From contig NZ_CP029551.1 in the NCBI RefSeq assembly GCF_003173735.1, forward strand, positions 2,256,001-2,320,000: a stretch of DNA of 64,000 bases. Reading direction: 5' to 3'. The first letter of the stretch is position 1. Each line of letters starts with the position of its first letter. The notes under the pieces were generated by a model that did not search any database, had not been told where the DNA came from, and worked only from the letters and a program-made list of their open reading frames with translations. This DNA comes from Methylobacterium radiodurans. GTDB lineage: Bacteria; Pseudomonadota; Alphaproteobacteria; Rhizobiales; Beijerinckiaceae. Shown here piece by piece: positions 35,753 to 46,088 of this stretch. A program made the translations under genes and the position numbers.

Positions 35753-35817
35753 CGGGGACTCCCGGTTGAAGGACGCATCCCCTGGTACCGCGGCGGTGGC
35801 AGGGTCGTCGCAAGTGC

Positions 35818-35842
35818 AACCAAGCGTTGCTTTCTAGGTTCC
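35818..35842 (-). promoter_or_regulatory. Possible EcfG-type promoter of the DUF4142 gene
   Basis: The minus strand reads GGAAC-N16-GGTT, which differs from the consensus CGTT by one base and overlaps the end of the upstream PAP2 gene. It would give a leader of about 60 nt before 35752. Confidence 0.45.
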
Positions 35843-36997
35843 TGATACTATTGGGCTCGCGGCCAAGAGCGCCTGCGCGCCGTCCCGACCCTTCCCGTGC
35901 GCGAGCGGCCCGCTCCGCCCGCCGTGCAGCCAGAGGCCGGCGAGCGCCACGGCCGCGCCGCCCGCGAGATCGGCCAGGTAGTGTCCGCCGGACCCGAGCG
36001 TAGCAATGATCACCGCCGCGTTGAGCAGAAGGGCGAGCGGCCCGACGACCCGCACGGGCCCCAGCGCCCACGCGGTGAGGATCGCGAGGCAGACGTGGAA
36101 GGAGGGGAAGGTCACGAGCCCTCGCAGGTCGCCGAGCGCCAGCCTGTCGAAGGTGCCGGCGCGCAACCGCTCCAGCGCGTCGAGGTGCCAGAGCGCGCCG
36201 ACCGTCTCGATCCCGGCGGGCGGGACCGTGGCGGGCGCGTAGTGCGCGAAGGCGCCCGCGGCGGGCAGCAGGGCCGAGACGGCGATCACACAGAGCAGCG
36301 TGGCGCAGAATAGGCGAACGAAGGCCCAGAGGCGCCCGAGGCGGCGGGTTGCCGCGAGGACGATCACCACCACCGCGATCTGCGGACCGCTCGTGTGGTA
36401 GGCCAGGGACAACCACCAGTTCAGATCCGGATGGGCCGCGAGGAGCGCCACGTAGACCGGCCAGTCGAAGCCGAGGGTCCGCTCCACCCGCGCCAGCGCG
36501 CCGTCGATGAGGGGCAGGCCGAGCGTCGCGGCGGCGTAGTGCAGGATGGCGGCCGGCACCGTGAAGGCGATCAGGGCGGCGCTCGCCAGCGCCATCGCCC
36601 GCAGCGAGGGCTCGGACTTGATCGGACCGAGGCAGGCGGCCGCCCCCAGCAATGCGATGACCAACGCCGCAAGCGCGAGCGGCGCGGCCGAGTCGAGCCG
36701 GATGTCGGCGGCGGCGAGCCAGACGGCATCGACGATGATCAGCCCCAGCGTTGCAAGCCAGAGCAGGGGGTGCGGGGCGGCGATGGCGGCGAACAGTTCC
36801 CGCAGCCTGCGGCCTCCCTCCGGGCGGGAGGGCACGCTGCGGCGTAGCGACGGACAGGGTAGGGAGAGTGCTTCACGGTCGGCGGTCGGCGTCTGCCAGT
36901 CCATGTCGCGCGGCGTCGCGCTCGCACGGTAAATGATCTCTGTCGCGTCATCGGTCTCGGCATGGTCAACGCTGCCGCGACGCGGTCGGTCCATCAT
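35834..36997 (-). CDS. PAP2-superfamily membrane protein (Aur1/inositolphosphotransferase-like)
   Basis: About 388 residues from the tandem ATGATG at 36997. A cytoplasmic N-terminal tail of roughly 70 residues precedes about six membrane helices. PAP2 signature: TFPSFHVCLAILTAWAL (phosphatase motif 2, with FH in place of GH) and TLGSGGHYLADLAGG (motif 3 His-Asp). The FPSFHVCLA pattern resembles the Aur1/Ipt1 type phospholipid head-group transferases rather than soluble acid phosphatases. The substrate is unknown, probably a lipid phosphate. The open frame continues upstream to 37921 without relevance to this gene. Confidence 0.8.
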   Translation of the reverse strand: MMDRPRRGSVDHAETDDATEIIYRASATPRDMDWQTPTADREALSLPCPSLRRSVPSRPEGGRRLRELFAAIAAPHPLLWLATLGLIIVDAVWLAAADIRLDSAAPLALAALVIALLGAAACLGPIKSEPSLRAMALASAALIAFTVPAAILHYAAATLGLPLIDGALARVERTLGFDWPVYVALLAAHPDLNWWLSLAYHTSGPQIAVVVIVLAATRRLGRLWAFVRLFCATLLCVIAVSALLPAAGAFAHYAPATVPPAGIETVGALWHLDALERLRAGTFDRLALGDLRGLVTFPSFHVCLAILTAWALGPVRVVGPLALLLNAAVIIATLGSGGHYLADLAGGAAVALAGLWLHGGRSGPLAHGKGRDGAQALLAASPIVSGT

Positions 36998-37171
36998 CCT
37001 CGTATCGCCCCCTGGCCGGATCGTTCGGCCGCTACACCGGGGATACGCGCGGCGTCCCCATTGGTTCTCCGGCAACGCTTTGCGGGTAGACACGTGTGAT
37101 GGTGCGACGTCATCCCTGTGGGCGCGTGATTTTGGCTCCCTAGATGCGGATCGTGGACGGAACGGGATCTC

Positions 37172-38659
37172 ATGGATCGGCAGAGCGGCCTCAGGCCTGA
37201 GGACATGCAGGCGCAGGACGGCGACGGCCCGGCTGAGGATGTCGTGCTGGAGCCGCTGGCGGATTACCCGCGAATCGATCTGCGCGGCAGCGGTGAACCC
37301 TGGGAGAAGCGGCGCGCTGCCGGCAAAGCCCTGCGCGAGGCCGTCCCGCACGAGGCGCACGCCGCTCTCGACCTGGCCGACGACCGGCCCGACCCGGTCG
37401 CGCTGATCGAGCGGGCGCACGAGGGCCGTCAGGCCGATCTGATCCCGCTGCGCGTCGCCCGCATGGCGAGTTCCCCCTTCGCCTTCCTGCGCGGCGCCGC
37501 GCACGTCATGGCCTGGGATCTCGCCCGCACCCCGACGAGCGGGATCTCCGTCGTGATGAACGGCGATGCCCACATCTCCAATTTCGGCCTGTTCGGAACG
37601 CCCCAGCGCGACGTGGTGCTCGACCTCAACGATTTCGACGAGGTCACGGTCGGGCCCTGGGAATGGGACCTGAAGCGGCTCGCGGCGAGCATCGAGGTCG
37701 CGACCCGGATCGACGACGTGCCGGGCGAGCATCGCCGCCGCGCCGTGATCGCGGCGGTCTCGGGCTATCAGCACACCATGACGGAACTGGCGCCCCAGGG
37801 CTCGCTCGACGTCTGGTATCAAGTCACCCGCGCCGACCAGCTCGCGATCTCGGGCATCGATATCGACGAGGACTCGCAGGAGGTCGTGCGCAAGGCGGTG
37901 GCCAAGGCGCGCAAGCGCCACAACCGCAGCCTGCTCGACAGCGTGGGCGAGCGCCGCATCGACGGGGCGTGGCGCCTGCGCGACGACCCGCCGATCCTCA
38001 CCCCCGTCGCGGATTCCGTGCGCGAGGCGGTGATCACCGGGCTAGAGCACTACGCCGAGACCCTGCCGCGCGAGCGCCGGTTCATGCTCAGCCGCTACCA
38101 TGTGGTGGACGTCGCCCACCGGGTGGTCGGCGTCGGCAGCGTCGGCACGCGCGCCTACCTCGCGCTGCTCTGCGGCAACTCGGACCAGGACGTGCTCTTC
38201 CTTCAGGTGAAGGAGGCCGTGCGCCCCGCCCACGCGCCCTATCTGCCGGGCATGCCGGAGCCCTATGCCGGCCACGAGGGCGAGCGGGTGATCCACGGCC
38301 AGCGCCTGCTGCAGGCGGTCGGCGATCCGCTCCTCGGCTGGACCACGATCGAGGACCGGCCGTACTACGTGCGCCAGATGAAGAACATGAAGGGCGAGAT
38401 CCCGGTCGCCTGCATGCGCGGCCAGCCGCTCCTCACCTTCTCCTGGGCCTACGGCGCGCTGCTCGCCCGCGCGCATGCCCGAACCGGCGACGCCGCCGCG
38501 ATCTGCGGCTATTGCGGCCGCGACGGCAACACGGATCTGCGCGAGGCCGTCGCCGACTGGGCCCAAGCCTACGGCGACCGCAACGAGGCCGATCACGCGC
38601 TGTTCCGCGCCGCGATCGCCAGCGGCCGGCTGGAGGCGGCGGAGGATCCCTGCCTTTAG
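37172..38659 (+). CDS. DUF2252 family protein (predicted kinase-like fold)
   Basis: 495 residues. DUF2252 motifs in order: PDPVALIERAHEGRQADLIP, LRVARMASSPFAFLRGAAHV, VVMNGDAHISNFGLFGTPQR (catalytic-loop-like HxxN), VVLDLNDFDEVTVGPWEWDL (DFDE, metal-binding-like), RRFMLSRYHVVDVAHRVVGV, and a C-terminal YYVRQMKNMKG with ARAHARTGDA. The NGDxHxxNF and DFDE pair recalls aminoglycoside-kinase folds, but no activity is established. Alone on the plus strand, divergent from the PAP2 gene and convergent with cynS. Confidence 0.88.
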   Translation: MDRQSGLRPEDMQAQDGDGPAEDVVLEPLADYPRIDLRGSGEPWEKRRAAGKALREAVPHEAHAALDLADDRPDPVALIERAHEGRQADLIPLRVARMASSPFAFLRGAAHVMAWDLARTPTSGISVVMNGDAHISNFGLFGTPQRDVVLDLNDFDEVTVGPWEWDLKRLAASIEVATRIDDVPGEHRRRAVIAAVSGYQHTMTELAPQGSLDVWYQVTRADQLAISGIDIDEDSQEVVRKAVAKARKRHNRSLLDSVGERRIDGAWRLRDDPPILTPVADSVREAVITGLEHYAETLPRERRFMLSRYHVVDVAHRVVGVGSVGTRAYLALLCGNSDQDVLFLQVKEAVRPAHAPYLPGMPEPYAGHEGERVIHGQRLLQAVGDPLLGWTTIEDRPYYVRQMKNMKGEIPVACMRGQPLLTFSWAYGALLARAHARTGDAAAICGYCGRDGNTDLREAVADWAQAYGDRNEADHALFRAAIASGRLEAAEDPCL

Positions 38660-38772
38660 GCGGACCAGCCGGACGCCCGGCGTCCCAGGTTCGACCTGCG
38701 ATCGTCGGTTCGATGGCAGCCGACCGCGCTCCCGAGCGGCGGGCTCGATCACGCGCGGAAGCGATGCGACGA

Positions 38773-38797
38773 GGCCGGCGCCGAACCGGCGCCGGCC
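38773..38797. terminator. GC hairpin between DUF2252 gene and cynS
   Basis: Perfect 11-bp arms (GGCCGGCGCCG / CGGCGCCGGCC) with an AAC loop, just outside the cynS stop and between convergent genes. No T-run follows. Confidence 0.55.
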
Positions 38798-38806
38798 ATC
38801 CCGGCC

Positions 38807-39295
38807 TCAGCCTTCCTTGAAGCCGTACTCGGGCACGCCCTCCTCGTTGCCGTAGTACTTGTACGGCAGGAACTTGCCCGAGAGGTTCATCTTGACCCGG
38901 TCGCCCTTGTTGTTGGGCTCGCGCTCCATGGTCATGTTGAAGTCGATCGCCGACATGATGCCGTCGCCGAACTCTTCCTGGATCAGCTCCTTCCAGGTCG
39001 TGCCGTAGACCATGACCAGCTCGTAGAAGCGGTAGATCAGCGGGTCGGTCGGCGGCATCTGGGGAATCGAGCCGCGGTAGGGCGCCTCGTTGAGCATCCG
39101 CTCCTCGGCCTGGGAGAGGCCGAACAGCTCGGCCGCCTTCTTGGCCTGGGCCTTGGGCAGCTTCATCTGGCCCATGCAGGCGGCGGTGATCAGGATCGGC
39201 GAGATCCCGCCGATCTCGTCCTGGATGTACTTCCAGGTCCAGCCCTTCTCCCGCTTGATGTCGAGCAGCTTCTCGGTGAGGTCTTCGCGCTTCAT
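38807..39295 (-). CDS. cynS: Cyanate hydratase (cyanase) CynS
   Basis: Converts cyanate and bicarbonate to ammonia and CO2 (via carbamate), detoxifying cyanate and yielding nitrogen. 162 residues from ATG 39295, with GGAGAG 5 nt upstream. The cyanase catalytic triad is present with family spacing: Arg89 and Glu92 (IYRFYELVMVYG) and Ser115 (DGIMSAIDFNM), equivalent to R96/E99/S122 in E. coli. The N-terminal helix-turn-helix-like domain and C-terminal VKMNLSGKFLPYKYYG are complete. It is the last gene of the cynA-B-D-S operon, after a 183-bp gap. Confidence 0.98.
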   Translation of the reverse strand: MKREDLTEKLLDIKREKGWTWKYIQDEIGGISPILITAACMGQMKLPKAQAKKAAELFGLSQAEERMLNEAPYRGSIPQMPPTDPLIYRFYELVMVYGTTWKELIQEEFGDGIMSAIDFNMTMEREPNNKGDRVKMNLSGKFLPYKYYGNEEGVPEYGFKEG

Positions 39296-39478
39296 CGGTT
39301 CTCTCCGGATGGGGCCTGCCCCGGCGGGGCGGCGCGTGTCGGGGTTCGGCATCGGACGGCGACGGGCGGCTCGTGTCGCACCCCCCGCCGTCCCACCCCT
39401 CGCGGGGCGCGGTCCCGGACACCGGCCGTCGAGGGGCGGCGCGGTGTAGTGCCCGGAGACCGGAACGGTGCGGCCGGC

Positions 39479-40468
39479 TCAGGCCCGGCGGGCGGGCGGC
39501 TCGGCCGCGATCGCGGCGGCGTCGGCCTCGCTGAGCGCGGGGCGGACGACCGGCGGGTGGCGGGGGTCGTAGTCCGCGGGCATCGTGTCCCGCAGGGTCT
39601 TCGATCGCGTCACGAGGAAGTCGATCAGGTGGTTGCGCAACGCGTAGTAGCCCGGGGCGTGGTGGAGCTGCGTGCGGTCGCGGTCCTTCGGTAGCGGGTT
39701 CTCGACGATCTCGGCGACCTTAGCCTCCGGCCCGTTCGTCATCAGAACGATCCGGTCGGCGAGGTAGATCGCCTCGTCCACGTCGTGGGTGATCATGAAC
39801 ACGGTCTGGCCTGTCTCGACGCAGATCCGGCGCACCTCGTCTTGGAGCGTGCCGCGAGTCAGCGCGTCGAGCGCAGAGAAGGGCTCGTCCATCAGCAGGA
39901 TCTTGGGCTCGATCGACAGCGCGCGGGCGATGCCGACGCGCTGCTTCATGCCGCCCGACAGCTCGGATGGCCGCTTGTGCTCGGAGCCCGCGAGCCCAAC
40001 CGTCGCGATAGCGCGCTTGGCCCGCGCCTCGATCTCGGCCCGCGGCGCCTTCCGCCAGCGCGACGAGACCGCGTAGGCGACGTTGCCCAGCACGCTACGC
40101 CAGGGCAGCAGGGCGTGGCCCTGGAAGATCACGGCGCGGTCGAGGCTGGTGCCCGCGATGGCCTGCCCGTCGACGATCACCGCGCCGTCGGAGGGCGCCT
40201 CCAACCCCGCCAGGATGTTCAGCACCGTGGTCTTGCCGCAGCCCGAATGGCCGATCATGCAGACGAACTCGCCGCGCCGCATGGGCAGCCAGAGGTCCTC
40301 GAAGATCGTGGTGGTCTTCCCACCCTTCTTGCCCCCGGGCGCCGGGTAGCGCCGGGCGATCCCCTCGATCGAGATGAATTTTTCGGAATTCGACATGCGG
40401 CCGGTCCCGGCATTGGGGTCGGGAGCGGCGCCGGACGCGCGCCGCACGAACGGAAGAAGCGTGCTCAT
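39479..40468 (-). CDS. cynD: Cyanate/nitrate-type ABC transporter ATP-binding protein (CynD/NrtD-like)
   Basis: 329 residues from ATG 40468 (GAGG 6 nt upstream), 8 bp after the permease stop. Walker A GHSGCGKTT, signature LSGGMKQRVG, Walker B ILLMDEPFSALDALT, switch His in MITHDVDEA. The sequence is of the NrtC/NrtD/CmpD kind, with the short C-terminal extension YYALRNHLIDFLVTRSKTLR typical of that subfamily. It energises cyanate import by the neighbouring subunits; nitrate or bicarbonate remain possible, but the linked cynS favours cyanate. Confidence 0.92.
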   Translation of the reverse strand: MSTLLPFVRRASGAAPDPNAGTGRMSNSEKFISIEGIARRYPAPGGKKGGKTTTIFEDLWLPMRRGEFVCMIGHSGCGKTTVLNILAGLEAPSDGAVIVDGQAIAGTSLDRAVIFQGHALLPWRSVLGNVAYAVSSRWRKAPRAEIEARAKRAIATVGLAGSEHKRPSELSGGMKQRVGIARALSIEPKILLMDEPFSALDALTRGTLQDEVRRICVETGQTVFMITHDVDEAIYLADRIVLMTNGPEAKVAEIVENPLPKDRDRTQLHHAPGYYALRNHLIDFLVTRSKTLRDTMPADYDPRHPPVVRPALSEADAAAIAAEPPARRA

Positions 40469-40476
40469 CCGATGCC

Positions 40477-41316
40477 TCACTCCGGGAAGGTGACGAGGGC
40501 TTGCGCGCGGGCGAGCAGCTGGTCGAGGACCATGCCGACGAGGCCGATCACCAGGATCGAGGTGATCACGTTGGTGATCGAGAGGTTGTTCCACTCGTTC
40601 CAGACGAAGTATCCGATACCGGTTCCACCGACCAACATCTCGGCCGCCACGATAACGAGCCAGGCGATGCCGATCGAGATCCGCATGCCGGTGAGGATGG
40701 TGGGCGCCGCCGCCGGCAGGATCACCGTGAAGGCCCGGCGGATCGACCCGACCTCCAGCGTCCGGGCGACGTTAAGCCACTCCTTGCGGGTGCTCGACAC
40801 GCCGAACACCGTGTTGATCAGCATCGGCCAGAGCGAGCAGATGAAGATCACGAAGATTGCCGAGAGGCTCGAATCCTTGATCGTGTAGAGGGCGAGCGGC
40901 ATCCAGGCGAGCGGCGAGACCGGTTTCAGGATCTGGATGTAGGGGTCGAGGGCCCGGCTCATCAGCGGCGACATGCCGATGAGGAAGCCGACCGGGATCG
41001 CCACCAGCACCGCGAGCCCGTAGCCGAGCGCGACGCGCCCGACCGAGTAGGCGAGCTGGATGCCGATGCCCTTGTCGTTCGGGCCGCGGTCGTAGAACGG
41101 GTCCTTCAGGTGCTTCCAGATCGTCGCGCCGACATCGAGCGGCCCCGGCATGGCGGATTTGCCGGTGGTGGCGGTGGCGCCCATCAGGGCGGCGTATTCG
41201 GGATCCATCGCCTCGGTCTTGGCGGTCCCGCTCACCGCGATCTGCCAGACGAGCAGGAGCGCGGCGAGCAGCGCCAGCGCGAGCACGCCGGCGCGGAGGT
41301 TGAGGCTGCGCGCCAT
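40477..41316 (-). CDS. cynB: Cyanate/nitrate-type ABC transporter permease (CynB/NrtB-like)
   Basis: 279 residues with about six membrane helices. The NrtB-type coupling region ILKPVSPLAWMPLALYTIKD and WLNVARTLEVGSIRRAFTVI then LPAAAPTILTGMRISIGIAW is clear. A periplasmic-side insert (residues about 33-75, DPEYAALMGATATTGKSAMP) sits between helices 1 and 2, as in NrtB proteins. It starts 4 bp after the binding-protein stop, in tight operon spacing. Confidence 0.92.
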   Translation of the reverse strand: MARSLNLRAGVLALALLAALLLVWQIAVSGTAKTEAMDPEYAALMGATATTGKSAMPGPLDVGATIWKHLKDPFYDRGPNDKGIGIQLAYSVGRVALGYGLAVLVAIPVGFLIGMSPLMSRALDPYIQILKPVSPLAWMPLALYTIKDSSLSAIFVIFICSLWPMLINTVFGVSSTRKEWLNVARTLEVGSIRRAFTVILPAAAPTILTGMRISIGIAWLVIVAAEMLVGGTGIGYFVWNEWNNLSITNVITSILVIGLVGMVLDQLLARAQALVTFPE

Positions 41317-41320
41317 GGCT

Positions 41321-42688
41321 CTAGCTCGCCCGCTTGATCTTGAAGGAGTCCAGGTACTCCTGCGGCTTGGCCGGGTCGAAGGTCTTGCCCATCACCGCGA
41401 AGGTCTTGGTGGTCGCCTCGGGCGGGGTGAAGCCGTCCTGCTTCATCAGCTTCGCGGCGTCGGTAGCGAGGTAGACCTGCTTGGCCACGGCCGCGTAGTC
41501 GACGTCGCCCTTGAGCTGACCCCAGCGCTTCATCTGGGTCAGGATCCAGACCGCGAAGGATTGCCAGGGGAAGGCATCGAAGTCGACGCGGTCGGGCACC
41601 TTGCGCACTTGGCCCAGGCCGTCCGCGAAGGTGCCGGTCAGCACCTGCTCCACGACGGTCAGCGGCTGGTTGAGGTAGTTCGCCGGCGCGATCGCCGCGG
41701 CGATCTCCTTGCGGTTCTCGGTCTTCGAGGCGTAGGCGGTCGCCTGAATGATCGCCCGCAGGAGCGCCGCGTAGGTGTTCGGCGTCTCCCGGATGAAGGC
41801 CTCCGAGGCTGCGAAGGCGCAGCACGGGTGCCGGTCCCAGATCTCCTTCGACAGGATGTGGATGAAGCCGACGCCGTCGTAGACCGCGCGCTGGTTCACC
41901 GGATCGGGGGCGAGGAAGCCGTCGATGTTGTCGGCGCGCAGGTTCGCGACCATCTCGGGCGGCGGAACGGCGCGGATCTGCACGTCAGTGTCGGGGTCGA
42001 TGCCCGCTTCCGCCAGGTAGTAGCGCAGCAGGTAGTTGTGCATCGAGTAATCGAAGGGCACGGCGAGCTTGAAGCCCTTCCAGTCTTTCGGATCACGCCG
42101 GTCCTTGTGCTTCATCGCCAGGGTGATGGCCTGGCCGTTGACGTTCTCCACCGCCGGCATGGTGTAGGCCTGCGGGTTGGAGCCCAGGCCGAGCGAGATC
42201 GCGATCGGCATCGGCGCCAGCATGTGGGCGGCGTCGTATTCCTTGTTCAGGGTCTTGTCGCGGATCACCGCCCAGCCCGCGGTCTTCACCACCTCCACGT
42301 TCAAACCCTGCTTCTCGTAGAAGCCCATGGGCTTGCCCATGATGATCGGCGTGGCGCAGGTGATCGGGATGAAGCCGACCTTGAGGTCGGTCTTCTCTGG
42401 CTTGGCCCCTTGCGCGAAGGCCTCGGCGGCGAACCTCGTCGGGAAGAAATGGCTCACCGCCGCGAGCGCCGTGGCGGCCCCGACGCTGCGCAGGAAGGCG
42501 CGGCGCTCGGCGTCGTGCGGGAAGAGCGCGCGCATCACCGCACCCTCGACCGCCCGCTCCAGCGCGGCCTCGCCCGTCGGTGTGGCTTCGGCCGCATCGT
42601 GGGCGGCCTGGCTCGCATGGGCGCCGCAGGAGCAGCCTCCGCGGGCGAGGCGTCGTTTGGCATCGAAGGGATTGTCGAACAGAGCCAT
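41321..42688 (-). CDS. cynA: Cyanate/nitrate-type ABC transporter substrate-binding protein (CynA/NrtA-like)
   Basis: 455 residues from ATG 42688, with GAGG upstream and a leader of about 22 nt from the sigma-54 promoter. It belongs to the NrtA/CmpA/CynA family: VGFIPITCATPIIMGKPMGF, WAVIRDKTLNKEYDAAHMLA, DVQIRAVPPPEMVANLRADN, IDGFLAPDPVNQRAVYDGVG, HPCCAFAASEAFIRETPNTY. Before the export signal (about 62-85, RRAFLRSVGAATALAAVSHF) is a Cys/His patch, GGCSCGAHASQAAH at 17-30, of unknown role. Ligand assignment as cyanate rests on the operon with cynS. Confidence 0.92.
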   Translation of the reverse strand: MALFDNPFDAKRRLARGGCSCGAHASQAAHDAAEATPTGEAALERAVEGAVMRALFPHDAERRAFLRSVGAATALAAVSHFFPTRFAAEAFAQGAKPEKTDLKVGFIPITCATPIIMGKPMGFYEKQGLNVEVVKTAGWAVIRDKTLNKEYDAAHMLAPMPIAISLGLGSNPQAYTMPAVENVNGQAITLAMKHKDRRDPKDWKGFKLAVPFDYSMHNYLLRYYLAEAGIDPDTDVQIRAVPPPEMVANLRADNIDGFLAPDPVNQRAVYDGVGFIHILSKEIWDRHPCCAFAASEAFIRETPNTYAALLRAIIQATAYASKTENRKEIAAAIAPANYLNQPLTVVEQVLTGTFADGLGQVRKVPDRVDFDAFPWQSFAVWILTQMKRWGQLKGDVDYAAVAKQVYLATDAAKLMKQDGFTPPEATTKTFAVMGKTFDPAKPQEYLDSFKIKRAS

Positions 42689-42720
42689 CTGCGCCTCGCG
42701 GTTCGGGACGCGAAGGGTTT

Positions 42721-42737
42721 GGCAAGGCGTGTGCCAA
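42721..42737 (-). promoter_or_regulatory. Sigma-54 (-24/-12) promoter of the cyn operon
   Basis: The minus strand reads TTGGCACACGCCTTGCC. Against the consensus TGGCACG-N4-TTGCW, the -24 TGGCAC, the -12 TTGC and the GG-GC spacing all match; only position 7 and the last W differ. The start would be near 42710, 22 nt before cynA. The adjacent divergent gene encodes a sigma-54 activator. Confidence 0.82.
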
Positions 42738-42793
42738 GCGGAGAAGATCGAAAACATCCTTCTGCACGAATGAGTTGGGGTAATCCTGCAAAG

Positions 42794-42826
42794 CTACGAA
42801 ATCTCGTGTAATACGAATTTTCGTAG
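42794..42826. promoter_or_regulatory. Inverted repeat, candidate upstream activator sequence
   Basis: CTACGAAA-N17-TTTCGTAG, perfect 8-bp arms in an AT-rich patch. It is centred about 100 bp upstream of the predicted cynA start site, the usual distance for enhancer sites of sigma-54 activators, and is about 20 bp before the regulator gene, where it could also give autoregulation. Confidence 0.6.
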
Positions 42827-42833
42827 TTCGACG

Positions 42834-42845
42834 ACGAGATCTCGT
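42834..42845. promoter_or_regulatory. Perfect palindrome overlapping the regulator start
   Basis: ACGAGATCTCGT, a 12-bp perfect palindrome. The sequence ATCTCGTG also occurs at 42801-42808 inside the neighbouring inverted repeat. It ends at the GTG/ATG start of the activator gene, which suggests an autoregulatory operator. Confidence 0.5.
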
Positions 42846-42846
42846 G

Positions 42847-44775
<1,929 letters not shown>

Positions 44776-44805
44776 CCGGCACCCCGCGCGGCCGGCCAAG
44801 GTTGC

Positions 44806-44863
44806 GCTAGAGCATCGTCCCGAAAGGTGGTTGCCGGCTTTCGGGAAAAGACGATGCTCTAGC
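44806..44863. repeat. Dispersed palindromic repeat element (Hyphomicrobiales type)
   Basis: Perfect 14-bp outer arms (GCTAGAGCATCGTC / GACGATGCTCTAGC) and an inner stem (CCCGAAAG / CTTTCGGG) around GTGGTTGCCGG. Near-identical palindromes (AGAGCATGATC...GATCATGCTCT types) are abundant in Hyphomicrobiales intergenic DNA from general knowledge. The right arm contains the TAG stop of the minus-strand glycosyltransferase gene. Confidence 0.8.
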
Positions 44864-46088
44864 GTAGCCTCAGCTGGTCCAGCACCGCTGCCAGATCGTC
44901 CGGCGCGATTGTGAAATCCCTGAGGTGGTCGCGCCGCTCGCCCGGCGCGGCGGTCCCGTAGAGCACGTGGTAGGGCTGGGCGCGGGCGGCCGCGATGTCG
45001 CGGTAATAGGGGTCTTGGAAGGTCTCGGGCGCGAGGTGGACCACCGGGGTGCCGGGCGGGCTGAACACCGTGTTGACGAGGCCCGCGCCCTTGATGCCGA
45101 CGACCGCCTCGGCCGCCGCGAACAGCGCGACCTGATCGGCGACCTCCATCCGCTCCGTATCGACGATCGTGAAGCCGCGGGTACGCAGGAGGGGAAGGAT
45201 TGCCGCTCGGTTCAGCAGTTCGCGCTGGCGCAGCCGGTTGCGGTCGACGAACAGGCGCAGCCGCCGCCGTCCATGCAGCAGCGCGGCGAGGCGGGGACCG
45301 AGCGCGGCCGACCGCAGGCCGCCCACACGGCTCCGCAACACCGCGTCAAGCCGTGCCAGCGCGTCCGGCGACTTGGCGAGGCCCAGGTGGCGGATCGGTG
45401 TGACCCAGTGGAGTTGCGGGAAGCCGTAGGCCGTCTCCGGGTCGATGAAGCGGAGCACCACGTCGCGCGCGTCTCCCAGCCAGAGCCGCACCGAGCGCTC
45501 GCGCATCCGGTTGTTGTGCCAGTCCTGGCGCGGCAGCAGCAGGGTGATTCTCTCGCCCGGGTATCGGGCCCGCAGGACGTCGAGAGCGGAGAGCCGCGGC
45601 AGGTCCTCGCAGAGCCAGTGGCCGTAATTGAACGAGCCCTGGTTGCCGACATAGAGGCAGGGTCCGGTCCCGGTCGGGAAATCCTCGGCGGCCACCTCCG
45701 GCTCGAGCGCGCCCGAGAGCGCGCGCTCCTCGGGGCGGTGGCTCTCGTAGATCACGCGCCGTCGCCCGAGCTCCCCAATATACAGGACGTTGCGCAGGAG
45801 CACCGCTTGGTCGAGCCGCACCAGCAGCACGGCGGGCGCATGGCCGGTGCCTGAACGGGAAAATCTGAGCCGCATCGCAGGGGGCGCCGGCACGTCGTGC
45901 AGGTGCAGCGTCTCGGGCATGGGCCAGTCGTAGCGCCAAGCCGGGTAGAGTTCCTCCAGAACTGCGGCGGCAGCGCCTGCCGCTCTCAGGTCCGCGACTG
46001 CTTCCGGTGCGTCGATCGAGCCGGCGGGCGGGTAGAGTCTGTCAGGCGCGCAGGAAACGTAGGGCGTCATGCGGCGGCGTTCTGCCAT
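44859..46088 (-). CDS. Glycosyltransferase family 61 (DUF563) protein
   Basis: 409 residues. The GT61/DUF563 core is visible: GPCLYVGNQGSFNYGHWLCE with DLPRLSALDVL near the middle, RLRLFVDRNRLRQRELLNRA (the conserved R-x-R substrate block), FTIVDTERMEVADQVALFAA, and AVVGIKGAGLVNTVFSPPGT (hallmark G-x-HGAG-like motif, here GIKGAG). Probably cytoplasmic, transferring a sugar (xylose or GlcNAc-like donors are known in the family) in capsule or O-antigen synthesis. ATG 46088 or 46070 may be the start; neither has a strong ribosome site. No other polysaccharide gene adjoins. Confidence 0.82.
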   Translation of the reverse strand: MAERRRMTPYVSCAPDRLYPPAGSIDAPEAVADLRAAGAAAAVLEELYPAWRYDWPMPETLHLHDVPAPPAMRLRFSRSGTGHAPAVLLVRLDQAVLLRNVLYIGELGRRRVIYESHRPEERALSGALEPEVAAEDFPTGTGPCLYVGNQGSFNYGHWLCEDLPRLSALDVLRARYPGERITLLLPRQDWHNNRMRERSVRLWLGDARDVVLRFIDPETAYGFPQLHWVTPIRHLGLAKSPDALARLDAVLRSRVGGLRSAALGPRLAALLHGRRRLRLFVDRNRLRQRELLNRAAILPLLRTRGFTIVDTERMEVADQVALFAAAEAVVGIKGAGLVNTVFSPPGTPVVHLAPETFQDPYYRDIAAARAQPYHVLYGTAAPGERRDHLRDFTIAPDDLAAVLDQLRLR

